DNA of 14,266 bases from JBHIBD01 sp046758865 (GTDB taxonomy: Bacteria; Planctomycetota; Brocadiia; Brocadiales; Bathyanammoxibiaceae): the NCBI GenBank assembly GCA_046758865.1, contig JBHIBD010000058.1, forward strand, positions 1 to 14,266, in the 5' to 3' direction. A program made the position numbers and the translations under genes. Of the stretch, positions 6,248 to 13,960 are shown one piece after another (within the stretch, counting starts at the first letter, position 1; each line of letters begins with the position of its first letter). The notes below the pieces were generated by a model. The model ran no database searches. It was not told the origin of the DNA and saw nothing but the letters and a program-made list of their open reading frames with translations.

Positions 6248-7045
6248 CTAAAAATCCTTTTCTGGGCTGGAGGCCTTGGCGTAGAGCCTCCTGGGGATTC
6301 TTCCAGCAAGGTAGGCAAGTCTGCCTGATTCACAGGCAAGCCTCATGGCCCTGGCCATTTTTACCGGGTCCTTTGCGTGGGCTATACCGGTATTGAGAAG
6401 CACTCCCTCGCATCCAAGCTCCATGGCTATGCTCACGTCTGAGGCGGTACCCACGCCAGCGTCTACTATAATGGGTACTTTTGCATTCTCCAGTATAATC
6501 CTGATGTTGTTTCTGTTCAAAATGCCCTGGCCTGAACCAATGGGTGAACCGGCGGGCATGACACTGGTAACCCCTTCGTCCTCTAGTCCTTTCGCAACAA
6601 TCGGGTCGTCTGTGGTATATACCAGCACGGTAAAGCCGTCCTTCACCAGTTGCCTTGCGGCCTTTAACGTGCCCACAGGGTCTGGGAGCAGCGTCCTTTC
6701 GTCTCCCAGCACCTCCAGCTTTATCATATCGGAAATCCCTGCCTCCCTGGCCAGATATGCCGTACGGATGGCCTCCTCCGCGCTGTAGCAACCCGCCGTG
6801 TTGGGGAGTATGGTGTACCTTTTGGTATCTATATAATCAAGCAACGACTCCTGGGGCTTGTTTTTTACACTTAGCCGTCTTACTGCCACAGTGACTACCT
6901 CTGCCCCGCTTGCGTCCAGGGCCTCGCGCATCAGCTCCATTGAGGGATACTTGCCAGTGCCCACGAAGAGCCTTGAGGTAAACTCATACTTCCCTAACCG
7001 AAGTTTTTTGTCACCTTGAACCTCTTTAAGAAGGGTCTTTCCCAT
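6248..7045 (-). CDS. thiG: Thiazole synthase ThiG
   Basis: ThiG condenses deoxyxylulose 5-phosphate, dehydroglycine and sulfur from ThiS-thiocarboxylate into the thiazole phosphate part of thiamine. This 265-residue barrel protein has the Schiff-base lysine in DMIKLEVLGD (K109, with E111), the PNTAGC segment (81-86), the AGSPIGSGQGI loop and the phosphate-binding DAGVGTASD segment. The family core begins near residue 17 (LGKYEFTSRLFVGTGK); the 16 residues before it are slightly longer than usual. The ATG at 7045 lacks a strong ribosome site, but the gene starts 17 nt after thiS and is probably translated by coupling. No other thiamine gene is in the window. A REP-type repeat cluster follows the stop. 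Confidence 0.97.
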   Translation of the reverse strand: MGKTLLKEVQGDKKLRLGKYEFTSRLFVGTGKYPSMELMREALDASGAEVVTVAVRRLSVKNKPQESLLDYIDTKRYTILPNTAGCYSAEEAIRTAYLAREAGISDMIKLEVLGDERTLLPDPVGTLKAARQLVKDGFTVLVYTTDDPIVAKGLEDEGVTSVMPAGSPIGSGQGILNRNNIRIILENAKVPIIVDAGVGTASDVSIAMELGCEGVLLNTGIAHAKDPVKMARAMRLACESGRLAYLAGRIPRRLYAKASSPEKDF

Positions 7046-7062
7046 AATAATAGATAGCTGCT

Positions 7063-7263
7063 CTAGCCTCCTCCTACAAATGTTACTATCTCAAGGGAGT
7101 CATCTTCCCTTAGCAGTCTTTCCTTTAGCTTATCTCTTGGGATAACTTTGCGGTTCAGTTCCACGGCCACAGGACGGTTACTGATACCCAGTGAGTCCAA
7201 TAACTCCTGCACCGTTATACCATCTGGATATATCCCGGTTTCGCTGTTTACTATGAGGCGCAT
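7063..7263 (-). CDS. thiS: Sulfur carrier protein ThiS
   Basis: This 66-residue ubiquitin-fold protein ends in glycines (TFVGGG). Its terminal glycine is adenylated by ThiF and converted to a thiocarboxylate that feeds sulfur to ThiG. The family pattern VNSE, TVQELLDSLG, PVAVELNRKVIPR and LEIVTFVGGG is complete. It lies directly before thiG and starts 6 nt after the nfnB stop, so all four genes of this set are likely co-transcribed. The adenylating enzyme ThiF is not in the window. Confidence 0.96.
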   Translation of the reverse strand: MRLIVNSETGIYPDGITVQELLDSLGISNRPVAVELNRKVIPRDKLKERLLREDDSLEIVTFVGGG

Positions 7264-7269
7264 CTTTCT

Positions 7270-8724
7270 TTAGGATTTTGCGCTGACTTTTTTATTTCTA
7301 ACATACTGGTCAATGGCCTGGGCTGCGCGCTTACCTGCCCCCATTGCCAGAATGACCGTGGCGGCGCCTGTGACAATATCTCCACCTGCGAAGACTCCCT
7401 CTCTGGCAGTCTGGCAGGTTTCATCGTCCACCACTATGGTACCCTTTGGTGTGACCTTTATGCCAGGGGTGGTCATTGGAACCAGTGGGTTTGGGCGGGT
7501 TCCAAGCGCCATTATTACACAGTCCACGTCCAGTACAAACTCTGAACCCTCTATCGGTATAGGCCGCCTGCGCCCCGATTTGTCTGGTTCTCCAAGCTCC
7601 ATCTTTATACACTCTACGGCCTTTACCCAACCCTTGTCATCTCCCAGTATCCTGACTGGATTGGTTAGGAGCATAAACTTGAGGCCCTCTTCCTCGCCAT
7701 GTCTTATCTCTTCTATACGGGCAGGCATTTCTTCTCTGGAGCGGCGGTACACTATATAGACCTCCTCGGTGCCGTCCATTCTAAGGGCTGTGCGTGCGGC
7801 GTCCATTGCCACATTTCCTCCGCCTACCACTGCGATGCGCTTCTTCCTCAGCAGCGGTGTTATGTAATCGGGGTCATAGGCCTTCATAAGATTTGCCCTG
7901 GTCAGATACTCATTGGCCGAATACACGCCGCAGAGGTTCTCCCCGGGGATACCCATAAACAGGGGCAGTCCTGCACCCACCGCCACGAATACGGCATCAA
8001 AGCCATTATTCAGGAGCTCCTCTACTGTGTCCACCTTTCCTATGACAGAATCTACTTCTATCTTGACGCCCAACCTCTTCAGATAATCCACCTCGGCGTT
8101 CACAATGTCCTTGGGGAGCCTGAACTCGGGGATACCGTAGAGAAGTACCCCTCCGGGTTTATGTAGGGCCTCAAATATAACTGCCTCGTGGCCCATCTTA
8201 ACCAGTTCCCCGGCGGCCGTCAGTCCTGCAGGGCCAGAGCCCACAATGGCGACCTTGTAGCCCGTGGGTGGTTGTCTCTCTGGCAGTTCAACCTCACCCT
8301 GTTCTCTCTCAGAATCCGCAGCAAAGCGCTCGAGGTTGCCAATTGCAACGGGCGTAAATTTCTTGGTGAGGATGCACGCCTTTTCGCACTGGTCCTCCTG
8401 GGGGCAGACGCGCCCACAGACTGCCGGGAGGCTGTTGGTCTCTTTTATCTTCTTGGCGGCGGCAACGAAATCTCCCTCCGCTATAAGCTTTATAAATGCG
8501 GGGATGTCGATGCCCACAGGGCAGCCTATCACACACAGTGGCCTCTTGCACTGCAAGCAGCGCACGGCCTCTTTCTGGGCCATCTCAGGCGTATAGCCCG
8601 CAGGTACCTCATCCCAGTCCTTACTCCGCCGCCGCGCGTCACGCTCAGGCATGTGTGTACGGGGGAGCTTATGCGCATCTTTCAGATTATGTCCTTCTTC
8701 GCACAAAGAGGTGGTGTCTGTCAT
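7270..8724 (-). CDS. nfnB: NfnB/GltD-like large subunit of NADH-dependent ferredoxin:NADP oxidoreductase
   Basis: This 484-residue flavoprotein belongs to the GltD/SudA/NfnB family. Its N-terminus carries two cysteine clusters for iron-sulfur centres (C56, C59, C64, C68 and C103, C107, C113, C117). The first FAD-binding Rossmann motif is VAIVGSGPAGLTAAG (158-172) and the second nucleotide site is IAVVGGGNVAMDAAR (297-311). A closing flavin motif is EGVFAGGDIVTGAAT (442-456). Alone it could be read as the small subunit of glutamate synthase. However, it overlaps by ATGA a gene for an FNR-like partner, and no large glutamate synthase gene is present. The pair therefore fits electron-bifurcating NfnAB, which couples ferredoxin and NADH oxidation to NADP reduction. 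The ribosome site AGGAGG sits inside the end of nfnA. Confidence 0.88.
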   Translation of the reverse strand: MTDTTSLCEEGHNLKDAHKLPRTHMPERDARRRSKDWDEVPAGYTPEMAQKEAVRCLQCKRPLCVIGCPVGIDIPAFIKLIAEGDFVAAAKKIKETNSLPAVCGRVCPQEDQCEKACILTKKFTPVAIGNLERFAADSEREQGEVELPERQPPTGYKVAIVGSGPAGLTAAGELVKMGHEAVIFEALHKPGGVLLYGIPEFRLPKDIVNAEVDYLKRLGVKIEVDSVIGKVDTVEELLNNGFDAVFVAVGAGLPLFMGIPGENLCGVYSANEYLTRANLMKAYDPDYITPLLRKKRIAVVGGGNVAMDAARTALRMDGTEEVYIVYRRSREEMPARIEEIRHGEEEGLKFMLLTNPVRILGDDKGWVKAVECIKMELGEPDKSGRRRPIPIEGSEFVLDVDCVIMALGTRPNPLVPMTTPGIKVTPKGTIVVDDETCQTAREGVFAGGDIVTGAATVILAMGAGKRAAQAIDQYVRNKKVSAKS

Positions 8725-9578
8725 TTCTTTACCTCCTGTCCCTCCATTACCTCATGTGTGCGGTTAAACCTCTCATTCATCTCCCTTTCCTCATCGGCAT
8801 AGAGCTTCAGCCTCTTCATAAGCTCATCATAATCCACCTGGTGCCCATCAAACTCAGGTCCTTCCACGCAGCCGAACCTGGTTACCCCTCCTACAGTTAC
8901 TCTGCAGGCGCCGCACATACCGGTCGCATCAACCATTATCGGGTTAAGACTTACTATGGTCTTTATATTATACGGCTTGGTCAGCTTGCTAACGGCGGCC
9001 ATAAGGGGGACGGGTCCAACTGCCACCACGAGGTCTATCTTTCTGCCGCTATCTATGAGTTCCTGGAGTACCTGTGTTGGAAAGCCGCGAAAACCGTAGG
9101 AGCCATCATCGGTGCAGACCTTTAGCTCATGACATATCGCTTTCATCTCATCTTCAAGTATAATGAGGTCCTTATTCCGGGCGCTGATAATCGCTATGAC
9201 ATGATTCCCGGCCTTGTAAAGGGCCTCCGTAATGGGCATACCCAAGGCAGTTCCCAAGCCACCACCTATAGATACTACCGTGCCAAAATTCTCAATATGG
9301 GTGGGATGGCCTAGTGGACCAGCGATGTCCTGGATGTAGTCTCCCACCCCCAATGTGCCCAGTTGTTTGGTGGTGTAACCCACGGTCTGGAATACAATGG
9401 TAATGGTACCTGCCTCGGGGTCGGCGTCCGAGACGGTCAGAGGAATCCTTTCTCCAGGCTCATCTACCCGTAGCATGACAAACTGCCCCGCCTTCCTTTT
9501 TCTGGCAACCTTCGGGGCCTCAATAACCGTCCTGTATATATTCTCGGTGAGCTTTTCCTTGGCCAGTATTTTAAACAT
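8721..9578 (-). CDS. nfnA: NfnA/SudB-like small subunit (FAD, [2Fe-2S]) of ferredoxin:NADP oxidoreductase
   Basis: This 285-residue protein has the ferredoxin-NADP reductase fold. The flavin-binding segment is RIPLTVSD (44-51) and the nucleotide-binding loop is SIGGGLGTALGMP (103-115). A C-terminal [2Fe-2S] site reads VDATGMCGACRVTVGG followed by FGCVEGPEFDGHQVDYDEL. Candidate ligands are D217, C222, C225 and C237; an Asp plus three Cys ligand set is what I recall for NfnA. The protein is first in the operon and pairs with the large subunit downstream. A dihydroorotate dehydrogenase electron-transfer subunit (PyrK) is a relative, but the PEFDGH tail and the gene pairing favour NfnA/SudB. The ATG at 9578 has a GGGAG ribosome site. 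Confidence 0.88.
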   Translation of the reverse strand: MFKILAKEKLTENIYRTVIEAPKVARKRKAGQFVMLRVDEPGERIPLTVSDADPEAGTITIVFQTVGYTTKQLGTLGVGDYIQDIAGPLGHPTHIENFGTVVSIGGGLGTALGMPITEALYKAGNHVIAIISARNKDLIILEDEMKAICHELKVCTDDGSYGFRGFPTQVLQELIDSGRKIDLVVAVGPVPLMAAVSKLTKPYNIKTIVSLNPIMVDATGMCGACRVTVGGVTRFGCVEGPEFDGHQVDYDELMKRLKLYADEEREMNERFNRTHEVMEGQEVKK

Positions 9579-9617
9579 TTATCGCTCCCACATATAACTT
9601 GCCGGGCGGCCCCCATA

Positions 9618-9674
9618 AAGAATAAAAGATGAGCCACCTGACTCGTTCCACTGTCGGGTGGTCACCTTATTCTT
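9618..9674. repeat. Large imperfect hairpin in the nfnA/nrnA divergent region
   Basis: AAGAATAA (9618-9625) pairs with 9667-9674, and CCACC(T)GAC near 9634-9642 pairs with GTCGGGTGG (9653-9661) with one mismatch. An asymmetric internal bulge lies between the two helices. It would sit in the 5' leader of nfnA on the minus strand, 40-96 nt upstream of its ATG, and about 40 bp upstream of the nrnA -35 box. It could be an mRNA leader structure or a protein-binding dyad. It matches no riboswitch I recognise, including TPP. Confidence 0.6.
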
Positions 9675-9711
9675 ATATTAGCTGCACACCTTGTTAAATG
9701 CAAGAGGAGAT

Positions 9712-9740
9712 TTGACAATGGATTCCGATAGCTATATAAT
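9712..9740 (+). promoter_or_regulatory. Perfect-consensus sigma-70 promoter for nrnA
   Basis: TTGACA (9712-9717) and TATAAT (9735-9740) are exact consensus boxes at the ideal 17-bp spacing. The predicted start near 9747 gives a leader of about 44 nt to the nrnA ATG. The leader contains a small GGGG-GCTG-CCCT dyad. Confidence 0.82.
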
Positions 9741-9790
9741 GAACTGAATTTAGGGGGGCTGCCCTGACGTAATTTTAGAAATGAGAGACT

Positions 9791-10816
9791 ATGGATACGG
9801 CAAAAAAACTAAAGGAGCTGATAGACAGGTCCAAAAGGCCCTTAATAACGGCCCACATCCGCTTGGATGGCGACGCCCTGGGCTCCGAGTTGGCCATCTA
9901 TCATGCGCTAAAGGCTATGGGCAAGGAGTCTTGTATCATAAATGACTCCAGTATACCCAGGGTCTATAAATTTTTGGTCAAGGACGTAGAGACAAGGCAC
10001 TGGACTGCCGATACCGAGGCCTCCCTATCCGCCGATGGAGGTTCACACGGGTTCGACCTAGCTATTGTGGTAGACACACCTGCAGCAGACAGAGTTGGGG
10101 GATTGCACCAAATCGTTTCCTCTGGTATCCCGGTCGTAAATATTGACCACCATGTTTGCAACGACAACTTTGGTGACGTAAACATGGTGAGGACGGAAAA
10201 GTGCTCTACTGGAGAGATTATCTTCGATTTCTTCCGTCGTGTGGGCATAGAGATAACGCCTGAGATTGCCAGGGCACTTTATGTGGCCATCATAACTGAC
10301 ACTGGCCGCTTCATGCATCGCAACACTACCTCGAACACCCTCCATACAGCGGCCTACTTAATAGACCACGGCGCAGACCCAACGGATATAGGCCAACACC
10401 TCTATAAGACGAACACCTGCGGTCAATTACGACTCCTCTCCATGGCGACCGATACACTCAGCTTTCACTACAACAAAAAGATCGCATGCATGCAGCTCAC
10501 CAGGGAAATGATGCGCAAGGCTGATACACCGCCCATAGACACCCAGGACTTTGCTGACGTTCCTGCCTCCTTAGAGGGGGTAGAGGTCGGCGTGCTGCTC
10601 AGGGAAATGAGCGAGAAAAACATGGTCAAGATCAGCCTCCGGTCTCGTGACGGCATCGATGTGAATACGATTGCCAGTGGTTTTGGGGGTGGTGGACACC
10701 AGAGGGCAGCAGGGTTTGAACTGGAGGGCACCATCCAAGAAGTTCAAGACCGTGTAGTCGCGGTCATCACAAAGATATTCGAGTCCTCAGAGAAAGAGGA
10801 AGAGATACTGGCCTAA
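9791..10816 (+). CDS. nrnA: DHH/DHHA1 phosphoesterase, NrnA-type oligoribonuclease / pAp phosphatase
   Basis: This 341-residue enzyme probably degrades very short RNAs (nanoRNAs) and dephosphorylates pAp, the tasks of Orn and CysQ in other bacteria. The DHH domain shows all metal-binding motifs: H22 with D26 and D28 (AHIRLDGDALGS), D95 (VVDTPAADRVG), the DHH signature at 119-121 (VNIDHHVCN) and D170 (IITDTGRF). The DHHA1 domain ends with GFGGGGHQRAAG (297-308), which binds substrate. The first motif has L where P is common (HxxPDGDA), a mild variation. It is the only plus-strand gene, has its own strong promoter, and converges on the methyltransferase gene. Ribosome-site complementarity before the ATG is modest (GAGAG). 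Confidence 0.94.
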   Translation: MDTAKKLKELIDRSKRPLITAHIRLDGDALGSELAIYHALKAMGKESCIINDSSIPRVYKFLVKDVETRHWTADTEASLSADGGSHGFDLAIVVDTPAADRVGGLHQIVSSGIPVVNIDHHVCNDNFGDVNMVRTEKCSTGEIIFDFFRRVGIEITPEIARALYVAIITDTGRFMHRNTTSNTLHTAAYLIDHGADPTDIGQHLYKTNTCGQLRLLSMATDTLSFHYNKKIACMQLTREMMRKADTPPIDTQDFADVPASLEGVEVGVLLREMSEKNMVKISLRSRDGIDVNTIASGFGGGGHQRAAGFELEGTIQEVQDRVVAVITKIFESSEKEEEILA

Positions 10817-10854
10817 CGGTCTTGGATTGGCCATGGGCAGGTTCCCGTGCGGGA

Positions 10855-11412
10855 CTAAAAAACTCTGGGGATGATAAATGGAACGCCTCTCTTATACTGC
10901 TCGTATTCCTCACCATACTCCTCTGACAGCCTCCTCTCTTCAAGGGAGGCGATTACCAACAGCAAGGCTATCCATACCGGTGTGATGACTAAGGCCCAGA
11001 GGGCCTTAGACAAAATAGCCAAGCCAATTGGCCATAAGGTCTCTCCAAGGTATATTGGGTGTCTCAGACGTCTGTATATCCCTTCCGTAACAAGCTTCCT
11101 TTCCCGCTTTGGTGCAGTGGAGGCGGCAGGTAAACCTATCTGCCATACTGCCAGGACTATTATAAATACGCCCGCCAGGAATAAGGGAAGACCCACTATC
11201 CACGCTATAGCATCAGATAGCCCCAGGCGTGGTTGAGGACAGAGTGGCAGGAAGAATCTGGACATGGTAGTGCAGGTTATCAGCACGGAGAACATGACCA
11301 CATTAAAGGGAAATATTAGGTTTCTCAGCCTGGCCGAGAGATAACCCACTATGGCACACACAAAACCCATTACACCCGCAAGGGTGAGGTGCAGGAAGGG
11401 GAATTCGGTCAT
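10855..11412 (-). CDS. Membrane methyltransferase, isoprenylcysteine carboxyl methyltransferase (ICMT)-like
   Basis: This 185-residue integral membrane protein has about four to five hydrophobic segments (roughly 8-27, 34-56, 66-93 and a long hairpin at 124-156). The C-terminal half has the ICMT/PEMT family signature: TEGIYRRLRHPIYLGE (109-124), which binds S-adenosylmethionine, and LEERRLSEEYGEEYEQYKRGVPFIIP (157-182, interrupted here by its charged helix). In bacteria such proteins methylate lipids or small molecules; the substrate cannot be read from the sequence. The ATG at 11412 has no evident ribosome site, and a later start such as M15 would cut the first membrane helix. A perfect TTGACA lies upstream at 11461-11466 but its -10 partner is poor. 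It converges on nrnA, 38 bp apart. Confidence 0.82.
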   Translation of the reverse strand: MTEFPFLHLTLAGVMGFVCAIVGYLSARLRNLIFPFNVVMFSVLITCTTMSRFFLPLCPQPRLGLSDAIAWIVGLPLFLAGVFIIVLAVWQIGLPAASTAPKRERKLVTEGIYRRLRHPIYLGETLWPIGLAILSKALWALVITPVWIALLLVIASLEERRLSEEYGEEYEQYKRGVPFIIPRVF

Positions 11413-11498
11413 TTTATTGTTGTGAGCAATTTAAGTTCTAAAAACGGCTTATTGCGGTAGTGTCAAGAAGGAGGCCGTTGATACCTGGCAGGGACACT

Positions 11499-12455
11499 TT
11501 AAGACCCCTCTGTACCCTTATAAAGCATTGTCCCGAACATCTTATGGAACTCTGTCCAGCGGCTATCGGGGTCTCGGTCTTCGGACACAATCCTGGAAAA
11601 GCCCTGGAGCTTGGCATCCAAATTGTCGAGGTAATGTACCGCCAGGGCCTCTGCCGTCATGGGGGTTCTAGGGGAGTTGGTATCGGCATCACCGTGGTGG
11701 CTGAGTATGATGTGCCTGACTAGGTCGAGTAGCTCCGCCGGAAAACCCTTTATCTTGGCGGCCTTCTCCTCAACCATTAACACGCCAGTTACTATATGCC
11801 CCACCAGGCGTCCCTGGTCTGTGTACTGAAAGCCTCCCTGGTAGGAGAGTTCTCGGAGCTTGCCGATATCGTGGAGTATCATACCCGTAACAAGCAGGTC
11901 TCTGTTCAAGATGGGGTGGTAATGGTCGGCCACCTTCATGGCAAGTTTGGTTACGGACACAATATGGTCCAGCAAACCACCCAGATAGGCGTGATGATAG
12001 CTGACCGATGCAGGACATGAGCTGAGCCTGCAAGAGATATCCTCATCCGCCAGGAAGAGCTTGAGGAGCTGGGAGAGGTGCGGGTCTTTAACCGAGTCTA
12101 TAATCCCTTCTAGCTCCTTTTTTAGCTCCTCGATGTCTTTCTCCGCGGTTGGGAGTAGCTCCTCAAGACTTGGAGGAATGAGCTCTCGGGAGAAATCCTT
12201 TATCTCCAACTGTAGTTTATTTTTGTATTCCTTTACCAGACCCTGAACCCTTAAGAAGCCGTCCTTCCCGAAGGACTCTATCTGGGCAGCATCTACATCC
12301 CACATCACAGCACCAATGGCACCGGTCTTGTCGGCCAACTGCGCCTGTATATAGAGCTTGCCGTTGCCGTAGGACCGCACCTCTCTCGACCGAAGCAGGA
12401 AGACCTCGTTTACTGCACCACCCGCCTTTAGTTGCTTGATAAATGTTCTGCCCAC
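11499..12455 (-). CDS. OB-fold and HD-domain protein, YhaM-type 3'-5' exoribonuclease
   Basis: This 318-residue protein has an N-terminal OB-fold nucleic-acid-binding domain (about 12-88), a charged helical linker, and an HD phosphohydrolase domain. HD residues visible are H154/H155, H164, the HD pair at 195-196 (MILHDIGKLREL), H220, H253/H254 (SHHG) and D277. This order is that of YhaM/CBF1, a metal-dependent 3'-5' exoribonuclease. The start is GTG at 12455, the first usable start after the GcvH-like gene's in-frame stop (12489-12491). No clear ribosome site is present, so coupling to the upstream gene 33 bp away is likely. With nrnA nearby, the window encodes two enzymes for the 3' end of RNA decay. 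Confidence 0.9.
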   Translation of the reverse strand: MGRTFIKQLKAGGAVNEVFLLRSREVRSYGNGKLYIQAQLADKTGAIGAVMWDVDAAQIESFGKDGFLRVQGLVKEYKNKLQLEIKDFSRELIPPSLEELLPTAEKDIEELKKELEGIIDSVKDPHLSQLLKLFLADEDISCRLSSCPASVSYHHAYLGGLLDHIVSVTKLAMKVADHYHPILNRDLLVTGMILHDIGKLRELSYQGGFQYTDQGRLVGHIVTGVLMVEEKAAKIKGFPAELLDLVRHIILSHHGDADTNSPRTPMTAEALAVHYLDNLDAKLQGFSRIVSEDRDPDSRWTEFHKMFGTMLYKGTEGS

Positions 12456-12488
12456 AGTACGCCGGACTTTTAATCTGTTGGATTGTCG

Positions 12489-12878
12489 TTACTTTTTCAG
12501 CTTTTTCTGCACCCGAGAAAGATACTCCTCGGCACTCAGGAGGGAGTCAATACGCAGTGGGGTCGAGAGCTTAACCTTTATTAACCATCCCCGCTTGTAA
12601 GGGTCTCTCGACAGGATGTCCAGGTTTCTGAAGACAGCCTTGTTAACCTCTGTTACCAGACCCTCGACTGGTGATGTTATCTCGTGCAGGGCGTCAACTG
12701 TCTCCACATCCCCTAAAGCCACACCTACCAGCAGCTCATCGTCCCTATTGGGTAGTTCCAGATTGAGCACCTTGCCCAGGCCTTCCAGGGCAAATTCCGT
12801 TAGACCAATATAGGCAGTACGCCCCTTTATCTTGACCCACTCGTGGCTTAGGGTATATTTTAAGTCCTTTGGTAGCAT
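12489..12878 (-). CDS. GcvH-like protein lacking the lipoyl-accepting lysine
   Basis: This 129-residue protein aligns along its whole length with the glycine cleavage H protein: YTLSHEWVKI (8-17), YIGLTEFALEGLGKV (23-37), SPVEGLVTEVN (69-79), DPYKRGWLIKV (92-102) and LLSAEEYLSRV (113-123). The lipoylation motif, normally ESVKA, reads VETVDAL: D62 (codon GAC) stands where the lysine should be. The gene is otherwise intact, so this is more likely a repurposed H-protein relative than a pseudogene. It should not carry lipoate or serve in glycine cleavage. No gcvT, gcvP or lipoate ligase gene is nearby. It precedes the OB/HD exoribonuclease gene by 33 bp, so the two are probably co-transcribed. 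Confidence 0.9.
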   Translation of the reverse strand: MLPKDLKYTLSHEWVKIKGRTAYIGLTEFALEGLGKVLNLELPNRDDELLVGVALGDVETVDALHEITSPVEGLVTEVNKAVFRNLDILSRDPYKRGWLIKVKLSTPLRIDSLLSAEEYLSRVQKKLKK

Positions 12879-12901
12879 AGTTTAGAAAGGCCTTTGGGCA
12901 A

Positions 12902-12930
12902 ACTTTATCAGAGAACTGAGGGGCTGTCAA
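12902..12930 (-). promoter_or_regulatory. Sigma-70 promoter for the GcvH-like gene
   Basis: TTGACA (12925-12930, exact) and TAAAGT (12902-12907, 4 of 6) on the minus strand are 17 bp apart. The predicted start near 12895 coincides with a perfect 10-bp palindrome AAAGGCCTTT (12886-12895), a possible operator. The leader would be only about 17 nt, and the -10 box is imperfect. Confidence 0.55.
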
Positions 12931-12942
12931 GGGCAATAAAAG

Positions 12943-13875
12943 CTATTGCTCAAGTACCTCCTGTACGCGCTTTGACACTGACTCCGTGTCTTCTCCTTCA
13001 TTTATTACCAGCCAATTGGCGCGGGAAAAACTCCTGAACCAGGTCATCTGCCTCTTGGCAAATCTTTTTGTGTTTCTCTTTATCTCGTCGCGCATCTCGT
13101 CAGCACTCAACCCCCCATCAAGGTACGCAATGGCCTCTTTATAGCCCAGGGCCTCTCTGGCCTGTTTCCCCAGACCTTTTGGAAGACTGAGTAGCCTCTT
13201 CACCTCCTCCACAAGACCCTGTTTGAGCATCTTATCTACCCTCTCTTCAATTCTTCGGTGGAGGTTATCCCTACTGCGAGATAAAGTAACGAGGACCGAA
13301 TCACTGCCATCCCTGCCCCACTCCTGTTGAAGGAGCGATATTGCACGGCCTGTCTTCCGGTAGACTTCTAGTGCGCGGACTATACGGCGCAAGTCTCTAT
13401 CATTTATCCTTGCAGCAGACTCAGGGTCTACCTCCTTGAGCACGCCATGAAGATAGGCACTGCCCCTCTCCTCTGCCACTGCCATGAGTTCCTCCCTCAG
13501 GGCCCAGTCTGCCTCCGGGCCGCTAAAGAGGCCCTCTCTCAGGGCCTTTATATAAAGCCCAGTGCCACCCACCACCAGGTGCCTATTGCCCCTGCGCTCT
13601 ACGTCGCCAATGGCCTCTAGCGCATCGCGAATAAAGCGTCCCACACTGTAGGACTCACATGGTTCTACCACGTCTATCAGGTGGTGAGGTACCACGGCCC
13701 TTGCCTCGCGGGACGGCTTAGCGGTACCGATATCCATTCCGCGGTACACCTGCATTGAATCTGCTGAGATTATCTCAGCGCCTATCTTGCGAGCTACGTG
13801 GAAGGCCACCTCCGACTTGCCACTGGCAGTAGGGCCGGTAAGAATCCATAAGGGTTGATGCATGAGCGTTGGCAC
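12943..13875 (-). CDS. miaA: tRNA dimethylallyltransferase MiaA
   Basis: MiaA transfers the dimethylallyl group to N6 of A37 in tRNAs that read codons starting with U. The 310-residue protein has the P-loop GPTASGKS (14-21), the substrate loop DSMQVYRGMDIGTAKP (39-54), HHLIDVV (64-70), GGTGLYIKAL (103-112) and, near the C-terminus, the tRNA-binding QMTWFRSF. Length and motif spacing are normal. The start is GTG at 13875, with AAGAGG 7 nt upstream; the internal ATG at codon 5 has no ribosome site. The gap to the next gene (GcvH-like) is 64 bp and contains a promoter, so the two may be separate units. Confidence 0.97.
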   Translation of the reverse strand: MPTLMHQPLWILTGPTASGKSEVAFHVARKIGAEIISADSMQVYRGMDIGTAKPSREARAVVPHHLIDVVEPCESYSVGRFIRDALEAIGDVERRGNRHLVVGGTGLYIKALREGLFSGPEADWALREELMAVAEERGSAYLHGVLKEVDPESAARINDRDLRRIVRALEVYRKTGRAISLLQQEWGRDGSDSVLVTLSRSRDNLHRRIEERVDKMLKQGLVEEVKRLLSLPKGLGKQAREALGYKEAIAYLDGGLSADEMRDEIKRNTKRFAKRQMTWFRSFSRANWLVINEGEDTESVSKRVQEVLEQ

Positions 13876-13960
13876 GTGAGGACCTCTTAAAAACCCCTGT
13901 ATCCGCCTTAGGCGGACTGTTCTGATAGAGAAATTGCCTTAGGCAGAAAGAATCTCTAAA

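Noticed and set aside
7270..8724. Assignment as glutamate synthase small subunit (gltD)
   Set aside because: The overlapping FNR-like partner and absence of a large glutamate synthase gene favour NfnB, although family similarity alone could not decide.
8188..9125. Long overlapping plus-strand frames antisense to nfnA and nfnB
   Set aside because: They are shadows of well-conserved flavoprotein genes on the minus strand.
9579..9790. Possible TPP riboswitch before the operon containing thiS-thiG
   Set aside because: I find no THI-box core such as CTGAGA or ACCTGATCTGG in this gap; the hairpin there has a different shape.
10817..10854. Bidirectional terminator between nrnA and the methyltransferase gene
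   Set aside because: A small GTTCCCG/CGGGAC hairpin exists but has no U-tract on either strand; its flank is A-rich on the plus strand.
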